From contig JAISAE010000034.1 in assembly GCA_031266875.1 (NCBI GenBank), positions 1 through 46,136 on the forward strand: a stretch of DNA of 46,136 nt, given 5' to 3'. Positions 8,792-15,948 of the stretch are shown here, one piece after another; position 1 is the first letter of the stretch, and the number at the start of each line of letters is the position of its first letter. The notes beneath the pieces were generated by a model. That model searched no databases, had not been told where the DNA came from, and saw nothing but the letters and a program-made list of their open reading frames with translations. Source of the stretch: Treponema sp. (GTDB taxonomy: Bacteria; Spirochaetota; Spirochaetia; Treponematales; Breznakiellaceae). Both the position numbers and the translations under genes were made by a program.

Positions 8792-8793
8792 GT

Positions 8794-9774
8794 TTATAAG
8801 CGTCCGAGGCGTCCGCCGTGGCGGATAAGGAGCCAGATAAAGAACGGCGCTCCACATAAAGACGTGATAATGCCGATGGGCAACTCAAGGCTTCCCGCCA
8901 CACTTCGCGCCACGCAGTCCGCCACAAGTACCAGCAAGGCTCCGGCAAGCGCAGAGCTAGGCAAAAGCCGTTTGTGCGTCGGCCCAATGAGGAGCCGCAT
9001 GGTATGCGGGACAATGAGACCCACAAAGCCGATGACGCCGGAGGCGGAAACAGCGGCGGCTGTAGCAAGCGCCGCGCCAAACGCGATGGCAGCGCGGGTT
9101 TTGCGTACCTCAATGCCCAGACTCTCGGCTACGTCTTCGCCCTGTAAAAGCAGGTCAAGGGGACGGGCGTGCAAAAACACGATGAGACAGCCAAGCGCCA
9201 TCACCGGCAGAACCGCTGGTAAGGCTGCCCAGGTGGTTCCGTTAAGGCTGCCCAGAAGCCAGAAATACACCCGCTGAAACGCCTGATCCTTGAGCAGGAG
9301 TATGAGCGAAAGTAGGGAGGAAAAGAGCGCGCTGAGAGCTGTTCCGGCAAGCAGGAGCGCGGTCGCGGGCGGTGGGTTGCCCGCGCTTCGCGCTATGCTA
9401 AAGGCCAGAGCAACCGCTATCAACGCGCCGCAAAAGGCGCAGAGTGCTATTGGCGAAACCGGCCCGATAAACGTCAGCCCCGCGCTCACGGCAACGGCTG
9501 CGCCCAGGGCCGCGCCCGATGACGCGCCTATTACATACGGGTCAGCCAGTGAATTGCGAAAGATGCCCTGAAACGCCGCGCCTGAGACCGCGAGAGCCGC
9601 GCCCACCGCCATTGCTAGAATCAGACGGGGAAGCCGTATCTCAAACAGAATGAGCGCCGTTGTTCCCTCGGTGTCGCGCAATGCCTCAATGAGCTGCGCT
9701 GGGCTAAAAAGCACTGAACCAAGCGCCAAGCCAGCCAGAAATGCCGGAATCAGGAGCAGAGTAAGAAGGATCAT
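8794..9774 (-). CDS. FecCD/BtuC-family ABC transporter permease
   Basis: An integral membrane permease of 326 residues with about nine or ten hydrophobic segments. Family landmarks are RLPRLILAMAVGAALAVSGAAFQ, NSLADPYVIGASSGAALGA and VIGFVGLIVPHTMRLLIGP. ATG 9774 is the first ATG in frame that leaves the first membrane segment complete. Upstream, a perfect AGGAG (9806-9810 on the minus strand) stands seven bases before an in-frame CTG at 9798, so initiation at CTG (adding eight residues, MLKRFSPL) is a real possibility. The binding-protein gene ends at 9827, leaving a short gap. Confidence 0.9.
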   Translation of the reverse strand: MILLTLLLIPAFLAGLALGSVLFSPAQLIEALRDTEGTTALILFEIRLPRLILAMAVGAALAVSGAAFQGIFRNSLADPYVIGASSGAALGAAVAVSAGLTFIGPVSPIALCAFCGALIAVALAFSIARSAGNPPPATALLLAGTALSALFSSLLSLILLLKDQAFQRVYFWLLGSLNGTTWAALPAVLPVMALGCLIVFLHARPLDLLLQGEDVAESLGIEVRKTRAAIAFGAALATAAAVSASGVIGFVGLIVPHTMRLLIGPTHKRLLPSSALAGALLVLVADCVARSVAGSLELPIGIITSLCGAPFFIWLLIRHGGRLGRL

Positions 9775-9826
9775 CAGTGGAGAAAAACGCTTCAGCAGTT
9801 GGAGGCTCCTTAATAATAGAACTGAT

Positions 9827-10714
9827 TCAGTCCGTAAACAAAATGGTGGCAATAGCCAGCACCGCGTCGGCAAGGCGCGGCCCGTAACGGTAGAGCATAT
9901 CCGCGTTCACCAGCGCAACGTGTTTATTCCGCACCGCCGGTAAAGCCGACCAGCCCGGACGCCGCGCAAGCGCCTGCGGCTCGATAATCACGCCGTGATC
10001 GTCGCCAGCCAGAATCCACGCGGGCCTTCGCAACAGCACCTGTTCCGCACTCACTATGGGCCAACGCTCACTAAGGTCTTCAAAAATGTTCTTCCCGCCA
10101 GCCAGACTAATGGCCTCGCTGATAAACGTATTGCCGCCAATACTCATAAGCGGATCGTCGGTCAGTTCCCAGAACACACCAGGGCGCTCCTGATTTCCGC
10201 GCCGCACCTGCGCCCGCACTATCTTGGCGCGCATAGCGGCAACCACACGGGACGCGCCTGACTCATGCCCTGTGAGCTGGCCTATGATTTCAATGGTCGT
10301 GTAAACCTGAGCAAAGCTTGATGGCTCAACCGCAAAGGACTTGATCCCAAGGCCGTCGAGTAAGGCAATGATACGCTCGTGCATTTCCCCAGAGACAATC
10401 ACCAGGTCCGGCTTGAGTACCACGATCTGTTCAACATTAACCGTGATACCCGAAAACCCGCCGACCTTAGTTCGGTTCGCGGTTTCCGGCGGGTAGTTGC
10501 AGTATTCAGTAACGCCCACCACCTGCGTCCCCGCGCCTATGGCAAAGAGTATCTCGGTAACACCCGGACTGAGGCTTATAACCCGCTGTGGGATCGCGTT
10601 AAAGCTGACCCGCCTTCCGAGAACATCGGTCATGTTGAAAGAGTTTTGCGCGTAAAGCGTTCCATGCAGCGCACAGAGTACGCACACTAAAAGCAGATAC
10701 TGTATCTTTTTCAT
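9827..10714 (-). CDS. BtuF/FecB-type periplasmic binding protein
   Basis: 295 residues. A Sec signal (MKKIQYLLLVCVLCALHGTLYAQ) is followed by a type III binding fold: TDVLGRRVSFNAIPQRVISLSPGVTEILFAIGAG opens lobe 1, LKPDLVIV leads into the long bridging helix, and lobe 2 has NTFISEAISLAGGKNIF. It delivers a metal chelate or corrinoid to the permease encoded next. The frame can begin at TTG 10750, but ATG 10714 begins a proper signal peptide. There is no Shine-Dalgarno. A promoter whose -10 ends seven bases before this ATG suggests a leaderless message. Substrate unresolved; iron is favoured by the upstream genes. Confidence 0.9.
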   Translation of the reverse strand: MKKIQYLLLVCVLCALHGTLYAQNSFNMTDVLGRRVSFNAIPQRVISLSPGVTEILFAIGAGTQVVGVTEYCNYPPETANRTKVGGFSGITVNVEQIVVLKPDLVIVSGEMHERIIALLDGLGIKSFAVEPSSFAQVYTTIEIIGQLTGHESGASRVVAAMRAKIVRAQVRRGNQERPGVFWELTDDPLMSIGGNTFISEAISLAGGKNIFEDLSERWPIVSAEQVLLRRPAWILAGDDHGVIIEPQALARRPGWSALPAVRNKHVALVNADMLYRYGPRLADAVLAIATILFTD

Positions 10715-10721
10715 AGAGGCA

Positions 10722-10750
10722 AGAATACTAGCATAACGGTATTTATTCAA
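10722..10750 (-). promoter_or_regulatory. Promoter of the ABC importer operon, possibly leaderless
   Basis: Minus strand TTGAAT (10750-10745), a 17-bp spacer, then TATTCT (10727-10722). Seven bases remain to the ATG at 10714, so the start of transcription should fall on or next to the start codon. Confidence 0.5.
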
Positions 10751-10845
10751 TCCGCCATAAAACCTCTGGCACGGGAAGGCGGTGGAACGGCAAAAGGTAG
10801 GAAACTAGTGTTGGTATTTAGATAACGATCAGGGGCGGCGAACCA

Positions 10846-10872
10846 AGAATCCCCACGCTTTTAGACGTGAGG
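10846..10872 (-). terminator. Stem-loop downstream of DUF2325; resembles an IS200/IS605 end
   Basis: The minus strand reads CCTCACG, an 8-nt loop, then CGTGGGG, followed by ATTCTT. One pair is G-U on this strand and C-A on the other, so the RNA form fits minus-strand transcription and termination after DUF2325. On the plus strand the string GAATCCCCACG... with its hairpin also resembles the 3' ends of IS200/IS605 elements. No transposase or tnpB lies beside it. Confidence 0.45.
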
Positions 10873-10877
10873 ACTGG

Positions 10878-11207
10878 TCAGGCGCGCCGCTCCTCTTTGT
10901 CCCTCTTGCTCCCCATATTCACGCCGTCCCTCTTCGCCGCCGCCAGCACATTTCGCAATGAACTACAACTCGCGCAGTGCGACTGCACCAACGGTATCGC
11001 CTGAGCTGCCGCCTTCTTCTTCGCAATCCTGATCATCTCATGCGCCACTGGATTCGTGAACAGCACAATCAGATCAGGGTTCCCCATCAGACACTCCAAG
11101 TTCCCCATAGGCTGCGTATAAATCTTCGCTTTACACCCATGCTCCCGGCAAATGTCCCGATACCGGCATACCATCCGGTCATTTCCCCCAATAATCACCA
11201 CACTCAT
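10878..11207 (-). CDS. DUF2325 protein
   Basis: A 109-residue cytoplasmic protein. It opens with MSVVIIGGNDRMVCRYRDICREHGCKAKIY, the Rossmann-like start of the DUF2325 family, and has the typical HCASCSSLRN cysteine pair near residue 78, which could bind metal or sense redox state. The C-terminus is very basic and acidic (KRDKEERRA). ATG 11207 has a good ribosome site (GAGGAG, six bases before). It lies 63 bases downstream of the flavodoxin gene with a strong hairpin between. Family members often sit next to flavodoxin and iron-transport genes. The biochemical role is unknown. Confidence 0.8.
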   Translation of the reverse strand: MSVVIIGGNDRMVCRYRDICREHGCKAKIYTQPMGNLECLMGNPDLIVLFTNPVAHEMIRIAKKKAAAQAIPLVQSHCASCSSLRNVLAAAKRDGVNMGSKRDKEERRA

Positions 11208-11231
11208 ACCATACTCCTCTCAACACATAAC

Positions 11232-11260
11232 ATGGGCGGGCTAACCCGTAACCCGCCCAT
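11232..11260 (-). promoter_or_regulatory. Intergenic stem-loop between flavodoxin and DUF2325
   Basis: ATGGGCGGG and CCCGCCCAT form a perfect 9-bp stem with an 11-nt loop. No U-tract follows on the minus strand, so it is more likely an mRNA-stability or processing element, or a partial terminator that lowers DUF2325 expression, than a full stop. Confidence 0.55.
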
Positions 11261-11270
11261 CACGCATCGC

Positions 11271-11690
11271 CTAGAACGCCGCGAACCGTTTGCCAAACGC
11301 GGCGCTCGCCTCCTCATCCGGGGCTTCCTGCTGGATAAAACCCTCCTCGAACACCAGCGCCCCGGCATCCGTTGTCCGCTTCTGCCAGTCCCGCATCCAC
11401 TGACCATCGCCCCAGCCATACGAGCCGAACAGCGCAACCTTCTTCCCGGCCAGCTTCCCCTCAATGGACTTGAAAAAAGGCTCGAACTCCTCTTCTTCCA
11501 GCACCTCAGCCCCCATCGCTGGGCATCCAAACGCGAACAGCTCGTATTGATCGATAAGGTCTGCCTGTGCCTTGCTGGTGTCAAGCAGCGTAAGGTCCGC
11601 GCCGCCCTCCTGCAAACCCTTTGCCACCGCCTTAGCCATAGCCTCGGTGTTTCCCGTACTGCTCCAATAAACAACTACCGCCTTACTCAT
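11271..11690 (-). CDS. Flavodoxin
   Basis: A 139-residue short-chain flavodoxin, an FMN-carrying electron carrier that replaces ferredoxin when iron is scarce. The FMN phosphate loop YWSSTGNTEAMA is at residues 9-20. The second FMN contact GCPAMGAEVLEEEEFEPF is near 55-72, and the third FGSYGWGDGQWM near 88-99. The ribosome site AGGAGG precedes ATG 11690. It sits between DUF3793 and DUF2325 genes on one strand, a grouping that fits an iron-limitation response. Confidence 0.93.
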   Translation of the reverse strand: MSKAVVVYWSSTGNTEAMAKAVAKGLQEGGADLTLLDTSKAQADLIDQYELFAFGCPAMGAEVLEEEEFEPFFKSIEGKLAGKKVALFGSYGWGDGQWMRDWQKRTTDAGALVFEEGFIQQEAPDEEASAAFGKRFAAF

Positions 11691-11776
11691 ATAGGCCTCC
11701 TAAAATGTATGTGAAACTGTGCCTCAACATCTGTTGTGGACAGCTCCATGCGATGTAACTGAACAAGCCAGCGCCT

Positions 11777-12352
11777 TTAACCCGCCAACGCCGTGGACGG
11801 TTTCTCTCTCACAATTGCGCCGCCGTTTTGAACGTGTCTCAGCAAGCGTTCTCTGCACTCTGCGTATTCGGCAAACAGGACAGCCGCCCGCGCCGCGTCG
11901 CCGTAGACCTTCCACATGCCGCATAATTTACAGTGGCTCCCCTGATGGCGGATGAACCCAAGCACATCCTCAGGAGGATAGCCGAGGAAAAACCCGACCT
12001 CGTGAGGAAAACCCGCGCCCTCACGGAACCGCTGCTCCAGAAAAGCAAGACATGGCCCAGTATTACCCCTCTCCACCATTGGATAGCCTAACGCGCCGAG
12101 CGTTTCACGCATCCCCGCTGTATCCAGCGTACGAGACAAGAGCCGTGGATGATAGGAAAAAACCAGCGCGTGCTGCCCTGGCCGCTGTAGCGACAGAAAG
12201 CGCATATTTCCCAGCGGCGGTGCCTTGGCCAGCGTTTCGTCCCAGCCACGAGGCATGGGAAAGAGAGCCGCTGGTTTTTTCCCCAGCAAGACCGGCGCAC
12301 AATGCCGCGCCAGCGTCATATCCAGCGATACACAATCACCCGCAGTGTTCAT
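11777..12352 (-). CDS. DUF3793 protein
   Basis: A 191-residue cytoplasmic protein of the DUF3793 family. The diagnostic segment is FPHEVGFFLGYPPEDVLGF, followed by the HCKLCGMWKVYGD box with a CxxC-like pair. Family members usually lie beside flavodoxin or iron-transport genes, as here. ATG 12352 has a strong ribosome site (GGAGG) six bases upstream, and a promoter with a dyad operator lies about 115 bases further up. The 86-bp gap to flavodoxin shows no terminator, so the two are probably one transcript. Function unknown. Confidence 0.8.
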   Translation of the reverse strand: MNTAGDCVSLDMTLARHCAPVLLGKKPAALFPMPRGWDETLAKAPPLGNMRFLSLQRPGQHALVFSYHPRLLSRTLDTAGMRETLGALGYPMVERGNTGPCLAFLEQRFREGAGFPHEVGFFLGYPPEDVLGFIRHQGSHCKLCGMWKVYGDAARAAVLFAEYAECRERLLRHVQNGGAIVREKPSTALAG

Positions 12353-12464
12353 AGCGCCTCCAAAAAACCGAACCGGACACAGTAGCTCTTTCAGGGAGAG
12401 GTTTGACCCAAAACAGCCCGCGCCCGATCCGGCGGCAACATCGTTCCCTTATCTAACCTTAACA

Positions 12465-12508
12465 GTTAGAACCTGCTAACTTATAATACGCGCACAAGAA
12501 TATGTCAA
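12465..12508 (-). promoter_or_regulatory. Promoter and dyad operator of the DUF3793-flavodoxin-DUF2325 genes
   Basis: Minus strand TTGACA (12508-12503), a 17-bp spacer, then TATAAG (12485-12480). Directly downstream, over the expected start site, GTTAG-N6-CTAAC forms a dyad (12465-12480), followed by a further AAGGTTAGA. The GTTAG/CTAAC half-sites recall DtxR/IdeR/MntR-type metal-repressor boxes, which would suit iron-linked genes. The promoter is seen directly; the regulator is inference. Confidence 0.65.
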
Positions 12509-12535
12509 GCGCCCGCACGGTCTGTTGTACCGCCG

Positions 12536-13090
12536 CTCACGCATAGTGTGGAGACGCTCCACCGCGTAGCCTAGAGGGATTCGTGTCCACCGCTTACCCA
12601 GACGTCCATAGATTAGGATGGGTTTAAGGGGGTAAGTATGAAACATCTGGGTAGTCTGGCTAATCTGTAGACCATCGCATAAGGTGAGCCAGACACACCG
12701 CATAGTGGGGCGACATTCCCCGGCATAGCATGGAACAGCTTCACAGCGTAGCGGGGAACACTTTCACGGCGTAGGGTGGAACAGCTTCACGGCGTAGCGG
12801 AGAACACTTTCACAGCGTATGGTGGAACTGCTTTACCGCATAGCAGGGAACAGCTTCACGGCGTAGGGTGGAACGGCTTCACGGCGTAGGGTGGAGCCAT
12901 TCCACGGCGTAGTGGCGAGTAGCTCCACGGTATAGTGGGGAATGGCTTCACCGCGTAGTGAGAATACCTCCACCGCATAGTGGGGATCCATTCCCCTGCG
13001 TAGCATGGAACACCTCCATCGCGTAGTGGGGAATGGCTTCACCACATAGGGTGGAACACCTCCGCCACGTAGTGGGACGACATTCCCCAC
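12536..13090. repeat. Degenerate 23-bp tandem dyad array with one insertion
   Basis: No gene. Most of the stretch is built from degenerate 22-23-bp units of the form GCGTAGNGTGGAACAGCTTCAC, clearly from 12701 to 13090 and again at 12536-12575. Between them, about 12580-12698 is unlike the array and holds a perfect 8-bp inverted repeat, TACCCAGA (12595-12602) and TCTGGGTA (12646-12653). The units merge into the more regular array that starts at 13091. Confidence 0.75.
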
Positions 13091-13745
13091 TATGCTGGGA
13101 GTCGCTGTCCCACTACGCTGGGAGTCAGTGTCCCACTATAGTGGGAGTCGGTGTCCCATTATGGCGGGAGTCAGAGTCCCACTACGCTGGGAGTCGCTGT
13201 CCCACTACGCTGGGAGTCGCTGTCCCACTACGCTGGGAGTCGGTGTCCCACTACGCTGGGAGTCGGTGTCCCACTATGGCGGGAGTCAGAGTCCCACTAT
13301 GCTGGGAGTCGGTGTCCCATTATGGCGGGAGTCAGAGTCCCACTACGCTGGGAGTCGGTGTCCCATTATGCTGGGAGTCGGTGTCCCATTATGCTGGGAG
13401 TCGGTGTCCCACTACGCTGGGAGTCGGTGTCCCACTACGCTGGGAGTCGGTGTCCCACTATGCTGGGAGTCAGTGTCCCATTATGGTGGGAGTCAGTGTC
13501 CCAGTATGCTGGGAGTCAGAGTCCCACTATGCTGGGAGTCAGTGTCCCAGTATGTGGGGAGTCGGTGTCCCTTTATTGTGGGTGTCAGTGTCCCAGTATG
13601 GTGGGAGTCTGTGTCCCACTATGCTGGGAGTCAGTGTCCCACTATGGTGGGAGTCGGTGTCCCGCTATGCTGGGAGTCAGAGTCCCACTATGCTGGGAGT
13701 TGGTGTCCCATTACGGTGGGAGTCGGTGTCCCAGCATAGTGGGAG
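13091..13745. repeat. Regular 23-bp tandem array, about 28 units
   Basis: Twenty-eight units with an exact 23-bp period (starts at 13091, 13114, 13137 up to 13712). Each is a linker CTAYGC, the arm TGGGA, a loop GTCGGTG (variants GTCAGTG, GTCAGAG, GTCGCTG) and the arm TCCCA. Arms can pair across the loop or across the linker. The last linker, at about 13730-13741, is inverted (GCATAG instead of CTATGC). All three plus frames stay open because the unit has no stop. There is no ribosome site, so these are not genes. Confidence 0.95.
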
Positions 13746-13747
13746 GC

Positions 13748-14458
13748 TTAGTTGACGGTTAATTCTTTGTCAAAGGTGAAGGTATGAGGGGTTTTGAGAT
13801 CACGGCTGCGGGAGAATTGCGTTATTATCCGCACGTGGTAAGTCCCGGCGGAGAGGGCCGGGATTACGGCGATGACTTCGGCGGGGTTGTTTATCACGAT
13901 GTCGGAGGGGTCGACTTTGACCTCGACGCCGCCACCTGCGGGTACGAAGTAGAGGCCCACGCTGGGATTGTCCCCGGATATCTTTAACTTCACGCCGGAG
14001 AGTTTGACGTCCCGTCCGGGGGTGAGAGCGCCGTTGATCGAGCCGGTCTTGAGGTCGGTTACCGAGGTGATGACGGTTCCGGTTAAGACCGCCGCGACGC
14101 GCTTGGGCTTTACCTGGGAGACGACGGAGCGCAGGGCTATGCCGGGCTGCAGGTTGATCTTGATCTTGTGCTTGCTGTGGTCAAAGGCTTCGTCTGGGGT
14201 GTCAAAGACGCCGGATATGCTGGGGAAGGCGTTGAACAGTTCCGTGTTGACCGCGCCGCCTTCGGCAATGGTGTTCCTGATGACCTGTTTTTCAGCCTCT
14301 AGAACCGAGACAACATCCGAGCGGGTGAGGCCCGCGCCGATTTTCATGATGTCGTCTACAATGTCGTTCTGGGTACGCGATGCAACGTTGATAACCTGAG
14401 CGCGGAGGTCGCCCGGCTTATCGGTAAGTTCGTTGGCTTCCAATGTGTATTCTAACAT
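13748..14458 (-). CDS. HU-like DNA-binding / DUF4469-type protein
   Basis: A 236-residue protein. Residues 1-125 look like the HU-like DNA-binding domain found in Bacteroidetes-type DUF4469 proteins (SRTQNDIVDDIMKIGAGLTRSDVVSVLEAEK, then KIKINLQPGIALRSVVS). Residues 135-236 look like the immunoglobulin-like C-terminal domain that goes with it (ITSVTDLKTGSINGALTPGRDVKLSG, PALSAGTYHVRIITQ). Role unknown; nucleoid or DNA-associated work is plausible for the first domain. I chose ATG 14458, with GAAGGAT upstream, over the longer open frame, whose extra residues are low-complexity. It ends two bases from the 23-bp array. Accessory context. Confidence 0.65.
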   Translation of the reverse strand: MLEYTLEANELTDKPGDLRAQVINVASRTQNDIVDDIMKIGAGLTRSDVVSVLEAEKQVIRNTIAEGGAVNTELFNAFPSISGVFDTPDEAFDHSKHKIKINLQPGIALRSVVSQVKPKRVAAVLTGTVITSVTDLKTGSINGALTPGRDVKLSGVKLKISGDNPSVGLYFVPAGGGVEVKVDPSDIVINNPAEVIAVIPALSAGTYHVRIITQFSRSRDLKTPHTFTFDKELTVN

Positions 14459-14619
14459 GATACTGATCCTTCGCCGCTTACGCGGCATTGCACATAGTGT
14501 TACCGGCATACGCCGTATACTAACAATTAACAGGGAATAATGAGAATAAACAAGTGGTGGTATCGGTAACAACGCGCAAGCATTGGCGCGTATCTAGAAC
14601 GCCACCGCGCTTGCGCTGC

Positions 14620-14648
14620 TTTCACCTATGGAGATGATAGGGTATACT
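14620..14648 (+). promoter_or_regulatory. Promoter of the first TPR gene
   Basis: TTTCAC (14620-14625), a 17-bp spacer, then TATACT (14643-14648). It is followed 35 bases later by the TPR start codon with a GAGGAGG ribosome site. Confidence 0.5.
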
Positions 14649-14682
14649 GACTCTACAGAGGTACGAGAAGAGGAGGTTTATT

Positions 14683-15819
14683 ATGAAGAATGTGGACGCG
14701 GAAACTGAGTTTCCGAATGACGCGGGGTCGCGGATTGAAGGCGGTAACGCTGCCGCGTATGTAAACCGAGTCATTGCGTATAGCGGCAAAGGGGACTATG
14801 ACTTGGCCATAGCGGACTATACTGAAGCGATTCGGCTTGACCCTGATCTTGCCGCCGCGTATGCCAGACGTGGTCGTGTGTATGCTGACAAAGGGGACTA
14901 TGAGCGGGCTGCTGAGGACTTTACCCAGGTGATACGGCTTAACCCTGATTACGCGCTCGCGTATAACCACCGAGGTATTGCGTATAGCGACAAAGGGGAC
15001 TATGACTTGGCCATAGCGGACTTTACTGAAGCGATTCGGCTTGACCCTAATCTTGCCGCCGTGTATGCCAACCGGGGGCTTGCGTATAGCGACAAAGGGG
15101 ACTATAAGCGGGCTATTGCGGACTGTAACCAGGCGCTACGGCTTAAACCTGATTATGCGCTCGCGTATAGCAACCGAGGCATGGCGTATAGCGACAAAGG
15201 GAGCTATAAGCGGGCTATTGAGGACCTCAACCGCGTGATCCGGCTTAACCCCAATAACTCCGACGCCTATAACAACCGGGGCATTGCGTATCACGGCAAA
15301 GGGGACTATGAGCGGGCTATTGAGGACTTTACCCAGGTGATACGGCTTAAGCCTCATGATGCCTTTGTGTATAGCAGCCGAGGTATTGCGTATAGCGACA
15401 ACGGGGATTATGACTTGGCCATAGCGGACTTTACTCAGGTGCTACGGCTTAACCCTGATTATGCGCTCGCGTATAACAACCGAGGTATTGCGTATAGCGA
15501 CAACGGGGACTATGACTTGGCCATAGCGGACTATGACAAGGCTATTGAGCTTGACCCCAATCTTGCCGCCGCGTATGCCAACCGGGGGCTTGCGTATAGC
15601 GGCAAAGAGGACTATGAGCGGGCTATTGAGGACAGTACCCAGGCGATACGGCTTGAGCCTGAGCAAGCCTTAACATATACTAATCGTGGCCTTGTGTATT
15701 GCCGTAAAGGGGACTATGCCTTGGCCATAGCGGATTTTGAGGCGGCGCTGCGGCTCAACCCCGATGAGGCTATTGCCAGGGATAGGCTTGAAGACGCCCA
15801 GTGGAGGCGGGAGTGCTAG
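14683..15819 (+). CDS. Cytoplasmic TPR-repeat protein (about 10 repeats)
   Basis: 378 residues made almost wholly of 34-residue tetratricopeptide repeats, about ten in a row. Each has the pattern AYxNRGxAYxxKGDYxxAIADxxxAIRLxP. There is no signal peptide, membrane segment or catalytic domain, so it should be a cytoplasmic protein-binding scaffold with unknown partners. The ribosome site GAGGAGG stands six bases before the ATG. The repeats are nearly identical at DNA level (GCGTATAGCGACAAAGGGGA recurs), which means recent internal duplication and a likely variable copy number. The next gene is a larger paralogue with the same leader (MKNVD versus MKDVD). Confidence 0.85.
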   Translation: MKNVDAETEFPNDAGSRIEGGNAAAYVNRVIAYSGKGDYDLAIADYTEAIRLDPDLAAAYARRGRVYADKGDYERAAEDFTQVIRLNPDYALAYNHRGIAYSDKGDYDLAIADFTEAIRLDPNLAAVYANRGLAYSDKGDYKRAIADCNQALRLKPDYALAYSNRGMAYSDKGSYKRAIEDLNRVIRLNPNNSDAYNNRGIAYHGKGDYERAIEDFTQVIRLKPHDAFVYSSRGIAYSDNGDYDLAIADFTQVLRLNPDYALAYNNRGIAYSDNGDYDLAIADYDKAIELDPNLAAAYANRGLAYSGKEDYERAIEDSTQAIRLEPEQALTYTNRGLVYCRKGDYALAIADFEAALRLNPDEAIARDRLEDAQWRREC

Positions 15820-15948
15820 GCGGCTCAACGCTGCGCGGGCGTGAGAAGGCGTTGCGTACCGAGTGTTGCTATAAGCGCACGCCTGTGGCTTCAAGCCGCA
15901 GACTTGCGACCGAAACTCCGGTAAGGAGTAATTAAGAGGAGGTTTACT

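Noticed and set aside
10751-10850. Cobalamin riboswitch ahead of the BtuF-like gene
   Set aside because: A GGGAAGGCGGTGG string recalls the B12 box but is on the wrong strand relative to the gene, and the rest of the conserved core is missing.
12536-13745. CRISPR array
   Set aside because: There are no unique spacers: the whole unit repeats with a fixed 23-bp period, and no cas genes are nearby. The same holds for 34918-36000.
13033-13762. Three long plus-strand reading frames of about 200-240 codons
   Set aside because: They are the three frames of a stop-free 23-bp tandem repeat; no ribosome site, and each frame gives the same 23-residue pattern in rotation.
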